DNA from: a virus
Direction: 5' to 3' (one strand)
DNA: 20,226 bases
Virus record (IMG/VR): IMGVR_UViG_3300031539_000401
Span: 1 to 20,226 of that record
Shown one piece after another: positions 1-7,409 of this stretch. The translations under genes and the position numbers were made by a program. The stretch's first letter is position 1; each line of letters starts with the position of its first letter. Under the pieces are notes generated by a model. It made no database searches. It was not told where the DNA came from and was given only the letters and a program-made list of their open reading frames with translations.

Positions 1-644
1 TGAACCCGCTTGGACCCGGACGCGCCCAGAAACAATACCTCACCAGCAGCGAAGCCACGGAATGATGCGTTGTTGACCTTGTTCGTGAGACGGAACAGGA
101 GCTTCTTGTAATTCGTGGTGATATAGGCATCGGCTATGTAGTGGGTTTCGCTGAAGTTGAAGATCGAGACATTGATATCCACACCCTCGACGCCTGAGTT
201 GGTGACCCCGATGGCACCCCTGTAGCCCGGAATCAAAGCGTAAGCCTCGCCGGTTGCTGGATCAATACCAGATGCATAGCCCTTGGTCGTACGGGATTGC
301 GTAATGTGCTGCGTTCCGCCGCCCGTGTCGAAGTTCCACTCCGAGTCGCCGGTTTCGGGGGGGGTGTAGTCCTCGGCTGATCCCTGCCCTGCGGGCGCAT
401 AGCTGGCTTCGCCTGCAAAGATGCAGTTGTCGTCGTTGTCCGGGTCGATGTAGACCGTGCGGGCGGTACGACCCTTCCGCTCCAGTCCCTCATAGGTGGC
501 GGGACAGAGTTCGCTTGCGCCCAACGCGGTTAGCGCAGCCGCAGTATCCGCCGCGCCCACGATGGAGAACTTGAGCGTGGCCGAAGCGTTCTTGCCCGTG
601 GTCTGCTCGGCAAACTGTGCAGAGTCAATCACTACAGCAGCCAT
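1..644 (-). CDS. Phage tail protein, N-terminal part (runs off the window at base 1)
   Basis: The frame opens with ATG at 644 and stays open to the window edge, giving about 214 residues without a stop. The start has an SD (GAGG, 6 nt spacer) that overlaps the end of the tape-measure gene, and the two genes are 8 nt apart. The N-terminus begins MAAVVIDSAQ. A later stretch around residues 165-208 contains FSETHYIADAY and ends with FRGFAAGEVLFLGASG, an aromatic and Gly-rich pattern I associate with beta-rich phage tail proteins. Its place immediately after the tape measure fits a distal tail or tail-tip-associated protein. No catalytic motif is visible. A run of eight G on the plus strand (about 357-364) lies inside the frame, so a sequencing indel there would break it, but the frame reads through cleanly. 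The tail-protein call is an inference from position and composition. Confidence 0.75.
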   Translation of the reverse strand, partial: MAAVVIDSAQFAEQTTGKNASATLKFSIVGAADTAAALTALGASELCPATYEGLERKGRTARTVYIDPDNDDNCIFAGEASYAPAGQGSAEDYTPPETGDSEWNFDTGGGTQHITQSRTTKGYASGIDPATGEAYALIPGYRGAIGVTNSGVEGVDINVSIFNFSETHYIADAYITTNYKKLLFRLTNKVNNASFRGFAAGEVLFLGASGSKRV

Positions 645-652
645 ATATCACC

Positions 653-2854
653 TCATGCAAAGACCCACCCGCCGCCCTCGATGACCTGGAGGGTGCGTTC
701 TGTGTTGCGTTCGATATCCTTGCTGACCTTTACGTTTTCCTCGGTGGCCTTGGCTGTGCGGTCGAGTGCGGAGCCGCCGCCCATGCCCCAGAGGGCTTCG
801 GACGAGAAAGTGCCGGCCACGGAAACGGTTTCACCTGCGGCACGAACGGCCTGTTCCCGGAGCGCAAAGAGTTCTTCGATCTGGGCAATGACCTCGGGCG
901 GCGCGCCGACCTGAACTGCTTCGCGTAGGGCTTTCTCAAGTTCGAGTTGCAGGAGCGTAACTTCCTCAGCGATGCCGTCCTTCGCCGCGCGGATGCGCTC
1001 AACGGCGAGCGCCTCCTGGACGCTCAGAGCGTGTCTCTCCATGCGTTCACGCGATGCCATTTGTTCCTCGGCCTGGCGTTCGTGCTCCCGTGCAAATTCT
1101 TCTTCCTTCTTGAGCCGGAACTCAACCATCGCGTTGGCGCGCGCCTGCTCCCATTGCTGCTGTATCAGCCCAAGTTCCTTTTCCGACGCCTTAATGTCTT
1201 GTGCCGCCTTGTACTCGCGCTCGTATCTCACGTTGATTTCCTCAAGCCGCCGCTTCTCTTCGTCCCGAATGGCCGCGATCCTGAGATCGTGCAGTTTGCG
1301 TTCAGCTTCGGCCTCATGAGTGATTGCCGCATCTTCTGACACCGCACCGGCTCTGCCGCCCTTCGGGGTTGTGCTCAGTGCTCCTCCGGGTGCAAGCACC
1401 TCTTTCTTGTGTTGGCGCAGCTTCAACAACTTGGCGGCCAACTGTTCTATTTCTGCCGCCTGTTCGTGTTCCAGGCGGCTTGCGGGTTCCCGTCCCCGCA
1501 GGCGCCCCCCCAGTACCTTTATGCGCCGGGTGGTAGCAGCGATTTCGGCTTCTGTTTCCTGAAGCGCGAGTGCGCGCCCGGCTGGCCCCAAATCCTTTGT
1601 GCCCTCACCGAACTGTCGCATCCGCAATTCCAGGCGCTTCAGGCTTTCCGCCGTCCCGTCAATCTCGCTAGCCCATTCAGGGAAAAGCTTTTTCAGGCGT
1701 TCTGTGATGTTGTGTAGTTCGAGGGCTTCAGCAGCCGTGCGGTGGGTTTTCTTCACGAGTTCTTCGTAGCGCGCGACGAGTTTGTCCGCTGCGGCGGCGC
1801 TCTGAGAGATGTTTTGTGTCGCGGTTGCCGCGCTGCTGGCGAACAGACGATTGGTGATGGCAACTCCCCCGAGCACACCACCGAGGGCGAGGAGGGCTGC
1901 AATAACAGCACCGACGGGGTTGAGTAGACCGCCCAGCAGCGTGATGAGCGTCCCGACGCCGACCAGTAGCGCCCCGCCGACACCAATGGCAACGGTAAGC
2001 TTTGCCAGCGTTTGTATGAGCTTGGGGTTGGCCTCAGCCCAATCGCGTACACTGGCGACAACATCAACAATGCGTCTGACGAGGTCCGTCACCGCCGGGA
2101 GGATGGCAAGCCCGATAGCCACGGCGGTATCGTGAACGTACGCGCGCAGGCGTTTCATCATGTTGACGAACTCGCCGGCAGTGCGCACAGCGTCCCCCAC
2201 GACCCCCTGCTTGGTGAGGGTTTTCGCGATCAGCGAATAGCGCGCCAGCACCTTCTGCTGCCCCGTTAACTCCCCCGTGCCCTTGGCAATGCCCATGTTG
2301 AAGGCTTCCTGTTGCACGGTGCTGTCTAGGATGTTGATACCGTATTCGCGCAGGGTGCGGGGCATACCGGCGAGGCCGCTCTGAATCTTCTCAATGGCCT
2401 CCTTGTCCTGGATGTTGTAAAGAGAGGCGAAGTCCAGGGCGAGCTTCTGGATTTCCTGAGCCATTTCGCGTGCTTTGTCCGCGCCGAACCCAAAGCCGAG
2501 GAAAAAGGCGTGAAACGATGCTAGCGTGTCGTATATCTCATAACGCGAGCGCCCCACGGCCTTTGCCAGTTCGTCCGCGAACTCGCGCGCCGCTGCGGCC
2601 TGCACGCCAAAGACCTGCTCAAACTTGTTGAGCGTTTCGATGGCATCGCCCGCCGCCTTGGCGCTATAGATGAAGGGGACGGACATTAATCCCGCCGCGA
2701 CCATCATCTTCGTGCCGATGCCACGCACGGCGTTGCCGAACTTCTCAACCTTCGCCTGAGCGGCCCGCAGGCCGCGCAGGAGCTTCGAGTCATCGGCAAA
2801 GAGTTCGACGAATGCCTTGCCCGCGCGTATGCCGCCTGTTTTTCCGAATGCCAT
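653..2854 (-). CDS. Tail tape measure protein
   Basis: This 733-residue protein is expected to set tail length and pass through the tail tube during DNA ejection. It has the usual tape-measure layout: an N-terminal helical region with KVEKFGNAVRGIGTKM and many Ala-rich helices; a central strongly hydrophobic segment (about residues 285-345, with repeated VGVG, LLGG and ALLALGG) that could span or insert into a membrane; and a long charged coiled-coil stretch (about residues 370-670, rich in E, K, R, A and Q). The ATG at 2854 has an SD GGAGG with an 8 nt spacer, just after the stop of the second tail-chaperone frame. It is the longest gene in the tail module and sits directly downstream of two small chaperone frames, the classic position. 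If length scales as in known siphoviruses, 733 residues implies a tail of roughly 100 nm, which is inference. Confidence 0.92.
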   Translation of the reverse strand: MAFGKTGGIRAGKAFVELFADDSKLLRGLRAAQAKVEKFGNAVRGIGTKMMVAAGLMSVPFIYSAKAAGDAIETLNKFEQVFGVQAAAAREFADELAKAVGRSRYEIYDTLASFHAFFLGFGFGADKAREMAQEIQKLALDFASLYNIQDKEAIEKIQSGLAGMPRTLREYGINILDSTVQQEAFNMGIAKGTGELTGQQKVLARYSLIAKTLTKQGVVGDAVRTAGEFVNMMKRLRAYVHDTAVAIGLAILPAVTDLVRRIVDVVASVRDWAEANPKLIQTLAKLTVAIGVGGALLVGVGTLITLLGGLLNPVGAVIAALLALGGVLGGVAITNRLFASSAATATQNISQSAAAADKLVARYEELVKKTHRTAAEALELHNITERLKKLFPEWASEIDGTAESLKRLELRMRQFGEGTKDLGPAGRALALQETEAEIAATTRRIKVLGGRLRGREPASRLEHEQAAEIEQLAAKLLKLRQHKKEVLAPGGALSTTPKGGRAGAVSEDAAITHEAEAERKLHDLRIAAIRDEEKRRLEEINVRYEREYKAAQDIKASEKELGLIQQQWEQARANAMVEFRLKKEEEFAREHERQAEEQMASRERMERHALSVQEALAVERIRAAKDGIAEEVTLLQLELEKALREAVQVGAPPEVIAQIEELFALREQAVRAAGETVSVAGTFSSEALWGMGGGSALDRTAKATEENVKVSKDIERNTERTLQVIEGGGWVFA

Positions 2855-2857
2855 TGG

Positions 2858-3127
2858 CTATCCCTCCACCTTCCGTGCGGCTCCGGCAAAGACCTTCGCC
2901 AGCGACTTGAGACTCTTGGGCGTGATGGGCACACCGCCGCTCGTGTGTCGATGTTCACCCGCGAGCATCGGGTTGAAGTCGTGTGGACTCCGCGCCCTCC
3001 CCTTCTTCGGATCACGATTCATGTTGTAGATGATCGACATGAGGCTGCTCGTATGGTTCCAGCGTTCGAGTTGCACGGCGTCCGCCATGACGCACAGTTC
3101 TCCGAGCGTGAACGGGTCTGGGTTCAC
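2858..3127 (-). CDS. Tail assembly chaperone, second frame (gpT-like position)
   Basis: This is an 89-residue frame read from a GTG at 3127 that overlaps the TGA of the preceding chaperone (GTGA). The protein begins MNPDPFTLGELCVMADA and continues with LERWNHTSS and NMNRDPKKGRARSPHDFNP, a pattern I recognise from small ORFs placed between the first tail chaperone and the tape measure. The GTG has no SD at normal distance. The same frame stays open upstream and reads DLWRTVYGLAGLCG just before the GTG, which looks like continuation of the same domain. Expression by -1 frameshifting from the first chaperone, as for lambda G/GT, or by termination-reinitiation, is therefore likely. By analogy it would bind the tape measure and recruit tube subunits. 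The role is inferred from position and pattern. Confidence 0.7.
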   Translation of the reverse strand: MNPDPFTLGELCVMADAVQLERWNHTSSLMSIIYNMNRDPKKGRARSPHDFNPMLAGEHRHTSGGVPITPKSLKSLAKVFAGAARKVEG

Positions 3128-3588
3128 GCCACAGAGTCCGGCGAGTCCGTAGACCGTTCGCCAAAGATCGCCTTCACCTCCTCCGTCGGATTGATCTTCG
3201 CCAGCACCGCGTCGGCCTCGGAGACGGCGGCCTTTATCAGTTCCGCTTGCGTCGTCACCGCTCGGGCGAGTTCGGCGCGGCCGAGGCCACGCAAAAAATC
3301 CGTGAGTTCCTCGTAGAACGCCTTCTGCGCGTTCTGTGCGGCCTCACCGCCGAGCGCTGCCCCGAATGCTTCATCGGACACGCCCGCTGCGTCCGCCTCC
3401 GGCTTGACCAGGGCAAAAATGGTGTCGATGAGCAGCACAACGTCCGTGCCGAGCCGCGTGAGCAGCGGCGGCTTCCCATCCGAGAGGCCCAACAGGTCGA
3501 TGCCTATCAGGCCCCTCACCCGCTTGAGCGCGCCGATGGTCATATGGAGACGCCACGTGCGTCCCTCGCTATCCGTAAACTCCCTCAT
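3124..3588 (-). CDS. Tail assembly chaperone, first frame (gpG-like position)
   Basis: This 154-residue protein lies between the tail tube gene and the second chaperone frame. The ATG at 3588 has a strong SD (GGAGGAGGT, about 5 nt spacer). The N-terminus MREFTDSEGRTWRLHMTIGA followed by LKRVRGLIGIDLLGL resembles tail-chaperone proteins that start with a short beta motif describing a residue-by-residue 'DSEGRTW' segment and continue as helices. The rest is helical and Ala/Glu-rich and ends AKINPTEEVKAIFGE. By analogy with lambda gpG it should coat the tape measure during tail assembly and be absent from mature virions. Its 3' end overlaps the next frame by four bases and contains a perfect AGGAGGTGA SD-like sequence at 3174-3182, well inside the coding region, which may stimulate frameshifting. 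Confidence 0.78.
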   Translation of the reverse strand: MREFTDSEGRTWRLHMTIGALKRVRGLIGIDLLGLSDGKPPLLTRLGTDVVLLIDTIFALVKPEADAAGVSDEAFGAALGGEAAQNAQKAFYEELTDFLRGLGRAELARAVTTQAELIKAAVSEADAVLAKINPTEEVKAIFGERSTDSPDSVA

Positions 3589-3621
3589 ACAAACCTCCTC
3601 CAGTCCTCGTAGTTGTGTGGA

Positions 3622-4074
3622 TTAGGAACCGGCGACTTCGTAGAGGTCTGCGAAAGACGACGGCCGCAGGCTCACGCTTACGGTGACGCCATCCTCCAGC
3701 GGCTCGTTGCGCGTCATGTTGAGGACGCTCATGTTCGCGCAGAAGCCTTCGCTGCCGCCGGTCTCGATATCGCCGTCCATGATGGCGATGCCGATTTCGT
3801 CCCCGCTGTCCCACGCATCGCGCAGGGCCTCGTAGGCGGTATCGGTAGCATCGTAGGAGAGTTCCATGTCGACCCTGCCATTCTTGAGCGTGGCCTTGAA
3901 GGCGGCCCACGTAGACGCGCGGGAACTGACGTCCGCCTCGCCGCGTTCGAGGGTGAGGGTGATGTCACGCGCCTCGTCGATCTCGTTCCAACTCGCCGTG
4001 GCGGGCGTGACGTCATCGCTCAGCACCGCCGATGCGTAGTACGCCTTGCACTCCAAACCGATCTTTTTACCCAT
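3622..4074 (-). CDS. Major tail tube protein
   Basis: This 150-residue protein begins MGKKIGLECKAYYASAV. I chose the ATG at 4074 because it has an SD AGGAGGT with an 8 nt spacer. A longer in-frame reading to 4197 would run through the terminator-bearing intergenic element and add an untranslated-looking leader. The sequence is beta-rich with acidic loops (EIDEARDITLTLERGEADVS, then WAAFKATLKNGRVDMELSYD and IAIMDGDIETGG), the pattern of tail tube subunits of the HK97/lambda gpV superfamily. Position supports this: it follows the connector proteins and precedes the two chaperone frames and the tape measure. It should form the hexameric-ring tube. The repeated structured element just upstream suggests separately regulated, probably high, expression. 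The family assignment is by pattern and context only. Confidence 0.85.
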   Translation of the reverse strand: MGKKIGLECKAYYASAVLSDDVTPATASWNEIDEARDITLTLERGEADVSSRASTWAAFKATLKNGRVDMELSYDATDTAYEALRDAWDSGDEIGIAIMDGDIETGGSEGFCANMSVLNMTRNEPLEDGVTVSVSLRPSSFADLYEVAGS

Positions 4075-4107
4075 CGTCAAATACCTCCTGTGTGTGTTGG
4101 TGGTCTG

Positions 4108-4212
4108 GCGGGCGAGGCCAAAAGAAAAGGCCGCCGGGGTGTCTGGCCCCAGACGGCCTTTCACTTCATGGCACACAGCGCGGCGGGAGCTACCCACCGT
4201 GCCGTCGCCCGC
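4108..4212 (-). repeat. Structured intergenic element, copy 1 (before the tail tube gene)
   Basis: On the minus strand the element is enclosed by an 8 bp stem (GCGGGCGA at 4205-4212 with TCGCCCGC at 4108-4115). Inside are a 7 bp hairpin with a 5 nt loop (4193-4199 with 4181-4187), a linker containing GTGTGCCATGAAGTG, and a terminator-like hairpin with a U-rich tail. About 70 nt of it match copy 2 with three differences. It lies entirely between the gp10-like gene stop and the tail tube SD. It may be a transcription-control RNA, a processing site, or a module-boundary sequence used in recombination. Confidence 0.6.
4120..4160 (-). terminator. Terminator-like hairpin in element copy 1
   Basis: On the minus strand AAGGCCG (4154-4160) pairs with CGGCCTT (4127-4133). 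An internal GTCTG/CAGAC or TGGGG/CCCC pairing strengthens the stem, and TTTTCTTTT follows. The tube gene starts 46 nt further on, so complete termination here would silence it. Partial termination, antitermination or RNA processing is more likely. Confidence 0.6.
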
Positions 4213-4238
4213 ATCTTGATTGTCAAACTACGCCGCAG

Positions 4239-4724
4239 CTACACGCCTGCGGTTTTGATCATCGCGTCCTGCCAGAACTCGTCGAGATGTGCCTTGCCCG
4301 CTTCAAAAGCCGGTCCCATGTAAGGACGGGCGGGGTAGATATGCACCTTGCCGTCAATGCCGATGACCGTTCCGCCCCCTTCCATGAGTTGGGGGACGGT
4401 CGTAGGTCCATACATATGTCCTCGTTCAAGCCGCTCCGGTCCGATCACAACGGAACGCTGGTCGAAATCGAATGAGTAAAAGATGAGTTCGCGCAAATGT
4501 CCTTCATGGCTGTGCGGGGCATGTCCGGGGGCGCTCGCCCCCGGCGCACGCTTAATCATGCGCTTCGCAATCTTGCGCACATAGCCGCCGAAATGTCCGA
4601 GCGCATTGCGGGTCGCCCGGTCCATTGCATTGACGACCTTGGCGCGGTCAAAGAAACATTCCTTGACGCGGAGCCCGATGCCGCCGCCGCGTCCCAGGTC
4701 TGCCAGTCGCTTGACGAAACTCAT
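4239..4724 (-). CDS. Head-tail connector / minor tail protein, HK97 gp10-like
   Basis: This 161-residue protein starts at the ATG at 4724, preceded by AAGGAG with a 6 nt spacer and overlapping the previous stop as ATGA. The N-terminal half is basic and helical (RATRNALGHFGGYVRKIAKR). The middle has PGASAPGHAPHSHEGHLREL and then YSFDFDQRSVVIGP, VPQLMEGGGTV and YPARPYMGPAFEAG. This order (PG-P-H motif, a strand ending in VVIGP, a hydrophobic-Glu-Gly-Gly segment, and RPYMGPA near the C-terminus) is typical of HK97 gp10-like neck or tail-completion proteins. The gene belongs to the short connector block between the head genes and the tail tube. Its C-terminal stop is followed by the 164 nt gap holding element copy 1. 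Confidence 0.75.
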   Translation of the reverse strand: MSFVKRLADLGRGGGIGLRVKECFFDRAKVVNAMDRATRNALGHFGGYVRKIAKRMIKRAPGASAPGHAPHSHEGHLRELIFYSFDFDQRSVVIGPERLERGHMYGPTTVPQLMEGGGTVIGIDGKVHIYPARPYMGPAFEAGKAHLDEFWQDAMIKTAGV

Positions 4725-5164
4725 GTGAGGCTCCTTGACGTGCGGAATCCGAGTCGGACAACCGTTATGAATACGCGGCCTTGCTTCATGTGGTTGGGCG
4801 CATAGATGGGGATATTGTCCACAGACACGCAGCAGACGTGGGGTGCCACGTCCGGCACCCACGCGCGGAAGTGGTCGGCAATTTCCTCAGCGAGCGTCAT
4901 CAGTGCGTCACGTTCGGCGGTCACGGCCTCTACCTCCGAGTACTTTTTCTGGATGCCGATGTCCACCTGATACTCGTACCGCCAGTCCTTGCGGGATTCC
5001 AGCCCGGACTCCGCGTTGCGCGGGACGACGCTCACGCGGAGCGTGGCCAGCGCGGTCAACGCCTGTTCCACCGTGTAGGTGCGCACCGGCGTAAACGCCT
5101 GGCTGAACTCGGTTGCCTTGAGTTCAGTGACTACGGCGTCCGCGATGTCTAGGATGAACGCCAC
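4721..5164 (-). CDS. Tail terminator / tail completion-like protein
   Basis: This 147-residue protein uses a GTG start at 5164. The start is preceded by GGAGG with a 6 nt spacer and shares one base with the stop of the upstream membrane-protein gene (TAGTG). The translation begins MAFILDIADAVVTELKA. It then has alternating strands (LATLRVSVVPRNAE, DWRYEYQVDIGIQKK), a helix with TAERDALMTLAEEIADHFRAW, and a final strand (RVFITVVRLGFRTS). This alpha/beta order resembles tail-terminator proteins of the lambda gpU / SPP1 gp17 type, which cap the tube and join it to the head. The assignment is by fold-like pattern and position, since no diagnostic motif exists. It is coupled to the gp10-like gene by an ATGA overlap. 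Confidence 0.6.
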   Translation of the reverse strand: MAFILDIADAVVTELKATEFSQAFTPVRTYTVEQALTALATLRVSVVPRNAESGLESRKDWRYEYQVDIGIQKKYSEVEAVTAERDALMTLAEEIADHFRAWVPDVAPHVCCVSVDNIPIYAPNHMKQGRVFITVVRLGFRTSRSLT

Positions 5165-5415
5165 TATCCGCCTCCGATACGGTTGGCAAGGAACTGTGCA
5201 AGCGACACACCACTGCCGGCGGCGAATGCGCCGACCGCCCCGCCGATGATGCCGCTCCCGATAACGAAGCCGATCACATAGGCGAACCGTTGCTGAAGTC
5301 GCTCCACGGGTGCGCGCAGCGGGCACTTCTTCTCGTGTTTCAGGAGCGCCCGGTCAATGACACGCTCTACCCATTCGTCAAGCGGTTCGGTGATATTGTC
5401 CTTTGTCGGGGCCAT
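5164..5415 (-). CDS. Small single-span membrane protein within the connector operon
   Basis: This 83-residue protein starts at the ATG at 5415, directly after the TAG of the stopper gene. Residues 1-43 are charged and helical (TEPLDEWVERVIDRALLKHE, then a Cys-Pro and basic segment). Residues about 44-68 form a Gly/Ala-rich hydrophobic helix (FAYVIGFVIGSGIIGGAVGA), and the last residues are NRIGGG. This is one predicted membrane span with a cytoplasmic-looking charged N-terminus. I do not recognise a family. The size and topology resemble small holin-like or XhlA-like phage membrane proteins. The position inside the head-tail connector operon could instead mean a membrane-anchored assembly or injection factor. 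There is no evidence for lysis function, because no endolysin gene is present in the window. Confidence 0.65.
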   Translation of the reverse strand: MAPTKDNITEPLDEWVERVIDRALLKHEKKCPLRAPVERLQQRFAYVIGFVIGSGIIGGAVGAFAAGSGVSLAQFLANRIGGG

Positions 5416-5799
5416 CTATTTGGTCTCCACGTGTTTCGTGTGTATCCGCAATGTTCCGCGCGTGGCGTCACAGTAACGCCAGTGCGGTTCGTTATTGCCC
5501 GGTTCCAGAACCTCATAGACATAGGTCTGGTCATCCGCGCCCGTCTCTTCAATGCGGTCGCCTACTTGCGGGAGCGTCGCCACTGCATCGAACAGTAGGT
5601 CGGTGGTGTCGACCAGAAAATCACGCATCTCAAAAACCGTTTCAACCCCATCGAGTCCCATCATGCGGAATACGGTCTTGCCCACCGTGGCGTCGAGCGC
5701 GACAGAATCCTCACCCCGTCGGTACGTAACCGCGTGCGTCATGTGGGCCTTGCGCTGCCCGCGCAGCCAATCAAAGCCGTCCTGGAGCATATCGCTCAT
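5416..5799 (-). CDS. Head-tail stopper / head completion protein (gpFII-like)
   Basis: This 127-residue protein starts at the ATG at 5799, overlapping the stop of the glycosyltransferase fusion gene as ATGA, which places it in the same translationally coupled unit. A longer upstream reading would run into the glycosyltransferase gene and is not used. The sequence begins MSDMLQDGFDWLRGQRKAHM and continues with VTYRRGEDSVALDATVGKT, then RDFLVDTTDLLF, PQVGDRIEETG and a C-terminal PHWRYCDATRGTLRIHTKHV. The YRRG start, the 'dfLvd..dL..d' strand, the PxxGDRI turn and the terminal RIHTK strand are typical of the small beta-barrel stopper proteins annotated as head-tail joining or 'ATP-binding sugar transporter-like' in phages. 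It is expected to seal the portal after DNA packaging. Confidence 0.75.
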   Translation of the reverse strand: MSDMLQDGFDWLRGQRKAHMTHAVTYRRGEDSVALDATVGKTVFRMMGLDGVETVFEMRDFLVDTTDLLFDAVATLPQVGDRIEETGADDQTYVYEVLEPGNNEPHWRYCDATRGTLRIHTKHVETK

Positions 5800-7409
5800 C
5801 GCCTGGCATCCTGCACGAGTTGGGCCATCACGCTGCCTTCCCGCAGTTCGTCCGCGTTGTGCTGTCGGCAGGCGAGCCACTGAAGATAGTTCGTCACGGC
5901 ATCGGACTTGGGCAGCCACCCGCGGACCATCTCCTCCAGGTCTCGCTTAAACGTGGCAAGGCTTGTCGTATGCGCCACGCCGGCATTGCCGTAGAGCGAC
6001 GGGCCGAACGCGAGGACCGGGCATCCCATCGCAAGGCATTCGTTCCCGGCATTCGAGTTGATGGTGACGGCGAACTTGGCGCCAGCCACGGCCTCCGCGA
6101 GCGTCGCGGCCTGACATCGCGGCAGGTATTGATGGCGTGACTTGACCCGTTTGTTCGGATGCGGACGCAGGACACCGCGGACGCCTCGCGGCAGGTTGCG
6201 GGCGACGAGTTTTTCGACCTGGAGGGCATGACACGGCGTAGAATCGTCGAGTTGGCTGTCGCCATCCATCTGTCCGAGCACTAGCACGTACCCTTCCCGC
6301 CTGCCGAATGATCCGAGCGGTCGGGGCCAGACCTTCGCCAGTCGCGCGGCACCGTCGGCCGGGGCGGGCCTTGCCCAATCATGCGCCCAGCTCGCCCAGT
6401 GGAGAATCCCGCTCTTGTTCAGGTGGATGTAGTTGCGGCGGTCGAAGAATCCATGCTCGAACACGATGTAAGGCACATGGCGCGCCCGTGCCGCACTCAC
6501 CGCCTTTTCATATTGAAACTTGCGACCATTCCAGATGATGAGCATGTCCGAGGTGTCAAAGTCGGGGACCGCCTGACTCAATCGCCAGACTTCCACGGTA
6601 CAGCCGATGTTCTGGAGCCCCTGAGCAATCGCATGGAAGGGCTGTTCCGTGTCCTCCCATTGCACGTCGAGCAGGGCGTAACAGACCCGCAGCCCCTTGT
6701 ACTGCGTGCCGCGCGGTTCCAGTTCGGTAATCAATTCCGGCGCGGGCGCAGCCGACAACTCCGTCCGCCCGTGCGCCCAGAGATGGAGCGTGAAGGGCAT
6801 CTGCCCGCTCGTCGGGGCGACATACTGCATTCTGCGGCACCCGTTCTTCCAAATACGGATCGCCCGCCCGATGGCGGCAGGATAGAACCACGGCCACGCG
6901 CCAACGGTGAACAGGTCAACATGCCCCGCAACAAGGGCCGTGAACATCTCCGGGCCGAAGCAGCAGCGCGAGAACGGCGGTTTCTGCGCGGCGCAGTAGG
7001 CGCGGATATGCGGCCACGCGGCGGAATCGGTATTGCCCGCGATGATGCCGTTGGCCATCGTGAGCGCCTGATTCTTCTGCCCATGCTGTTCGGTGATGAA
7101 CATCCGCTGCCCATCGACCGCGTAGGCGCTCGTAATGTCCGAAACGGGACGGAGCGGTATGTAGTCCGTGTCAAAATACCACCCGCCATATCGTTCAACG
7201 GCTGACAGTGCCAGCAGATCCGACTTCGAGCATGTGTCCTCGAGATGATTGTAGGCGTCCACGTAGTGGGGCAAGAGCACTTCGTTCCCGTGTATCCGCA
7301 CCTCATAGTCGGGATTGAGCAGGCGGAACTTCTCGACGTTCATCAGCATCCAGTGGGGCATCGGCGGTGAACCGTCAACCCAGACAAAATGAATCTTTTG
7401 GGGAATCAC
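5796..7409 (-). CDS. Two-domain glycosyltransferase: DXD sugar-transferase domain fused to a capsule-synthesis-like domain
   Basis: This 537-residue protein uses a GTG start at 7409, with AAGGAG upstream (8 nt spacer) and a GTGA overlap with the previous gene. Residues 1-230 form a GT-A domain of the 'glycosyltransferase sugar-binding region containing DXD' family (PF04488): it starts IPQKIHFVW, and the metal-binding DTD is at residues 80-82 in GGWYFDTDYIPL. This half is clearly paralogous to the preceding gene (shared FGPEMFT, LFTVGAWPWF and LHLWAHG). Residues about 240-537 look like a GT-B type capsule-synthesis domain (KpsC/KpsS-like, PF05159): GYVLVLGQMDGDSQ, VLRPHPN, and TINSNAGNECLAMGCPVLAF followed by GPSLYGNAG. 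One protein could therefore add two sugars in sequence. It is the last gene of the cassette and is coupled to the stopper gene. Substrates are unknown. Confidence 0.85.
   Translation of the reverse strand: MIPQKIHFVWVDGSPPMPHWMLMNVEKFRLLNPDYEVRIHGNEVLLPHYVDAYNHLEDTCSKSDLLALSAVERYGGWYFDTDYIPLRPVSDITSAYAVDGQRMFITEQHGQKNQALTMANGIIAGNTDSAAWPHIRAYCAAQKPPFSRCCFGPEMFTALVAGHVDLFTVGAWPWFYPAAIGRAIRIWKNGCRRMQYVAPTSGQMPFTLHLWAHGRTELSAAPAPELITELEPRGTQYKGLRVCYALLDVQWEDTEQPFHAIAQGLQNIGCTVEVWRLSQAVPDFDTSDMLIIWNGRKFQYEKAVSAARARHVPYIVFEHGFFDRRNYIHLNKSGILHWASWAHDWARPAPADGAARLAKVWPRPLGSFGRREGYVLVLGQMDGDSQLDDSTPCHALQVEKLVARNLPRGVRGVLRPHPNKRVKSRHQYLPRCQAATLAEAVAGAKFAVTINSNAGNECLAMGCPVLAFGPSLYGNAGVAHTTSLATFKRDLEEMVRGWLPKSDAVTNYLQWLACRQHNADELREGSVMAQLVQDARR

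Noticed and set aside
4075-4197. In-frame N-terminal extension of the tail tube gene (MGSSRRAVCHEVKGRLGP)
   Set aside because: It translates the terminator-bearing element. The start at 4074 has a strong SD, and the related peptide reading in copy 2 (AVCQEVQGRLGP) is not in frame with the capsid gene and meets a stop.
4221-4226. TTGACA sequences near element copies 1 (4221-4226) and 2 (14258-14263) as -35 promoter boxes
   Set aside because: No TATAAT-like box lies 16-18 bases downstream in either, the spacing from the element differs (8 and 12 nt), and one of them contains the portal stop codon.
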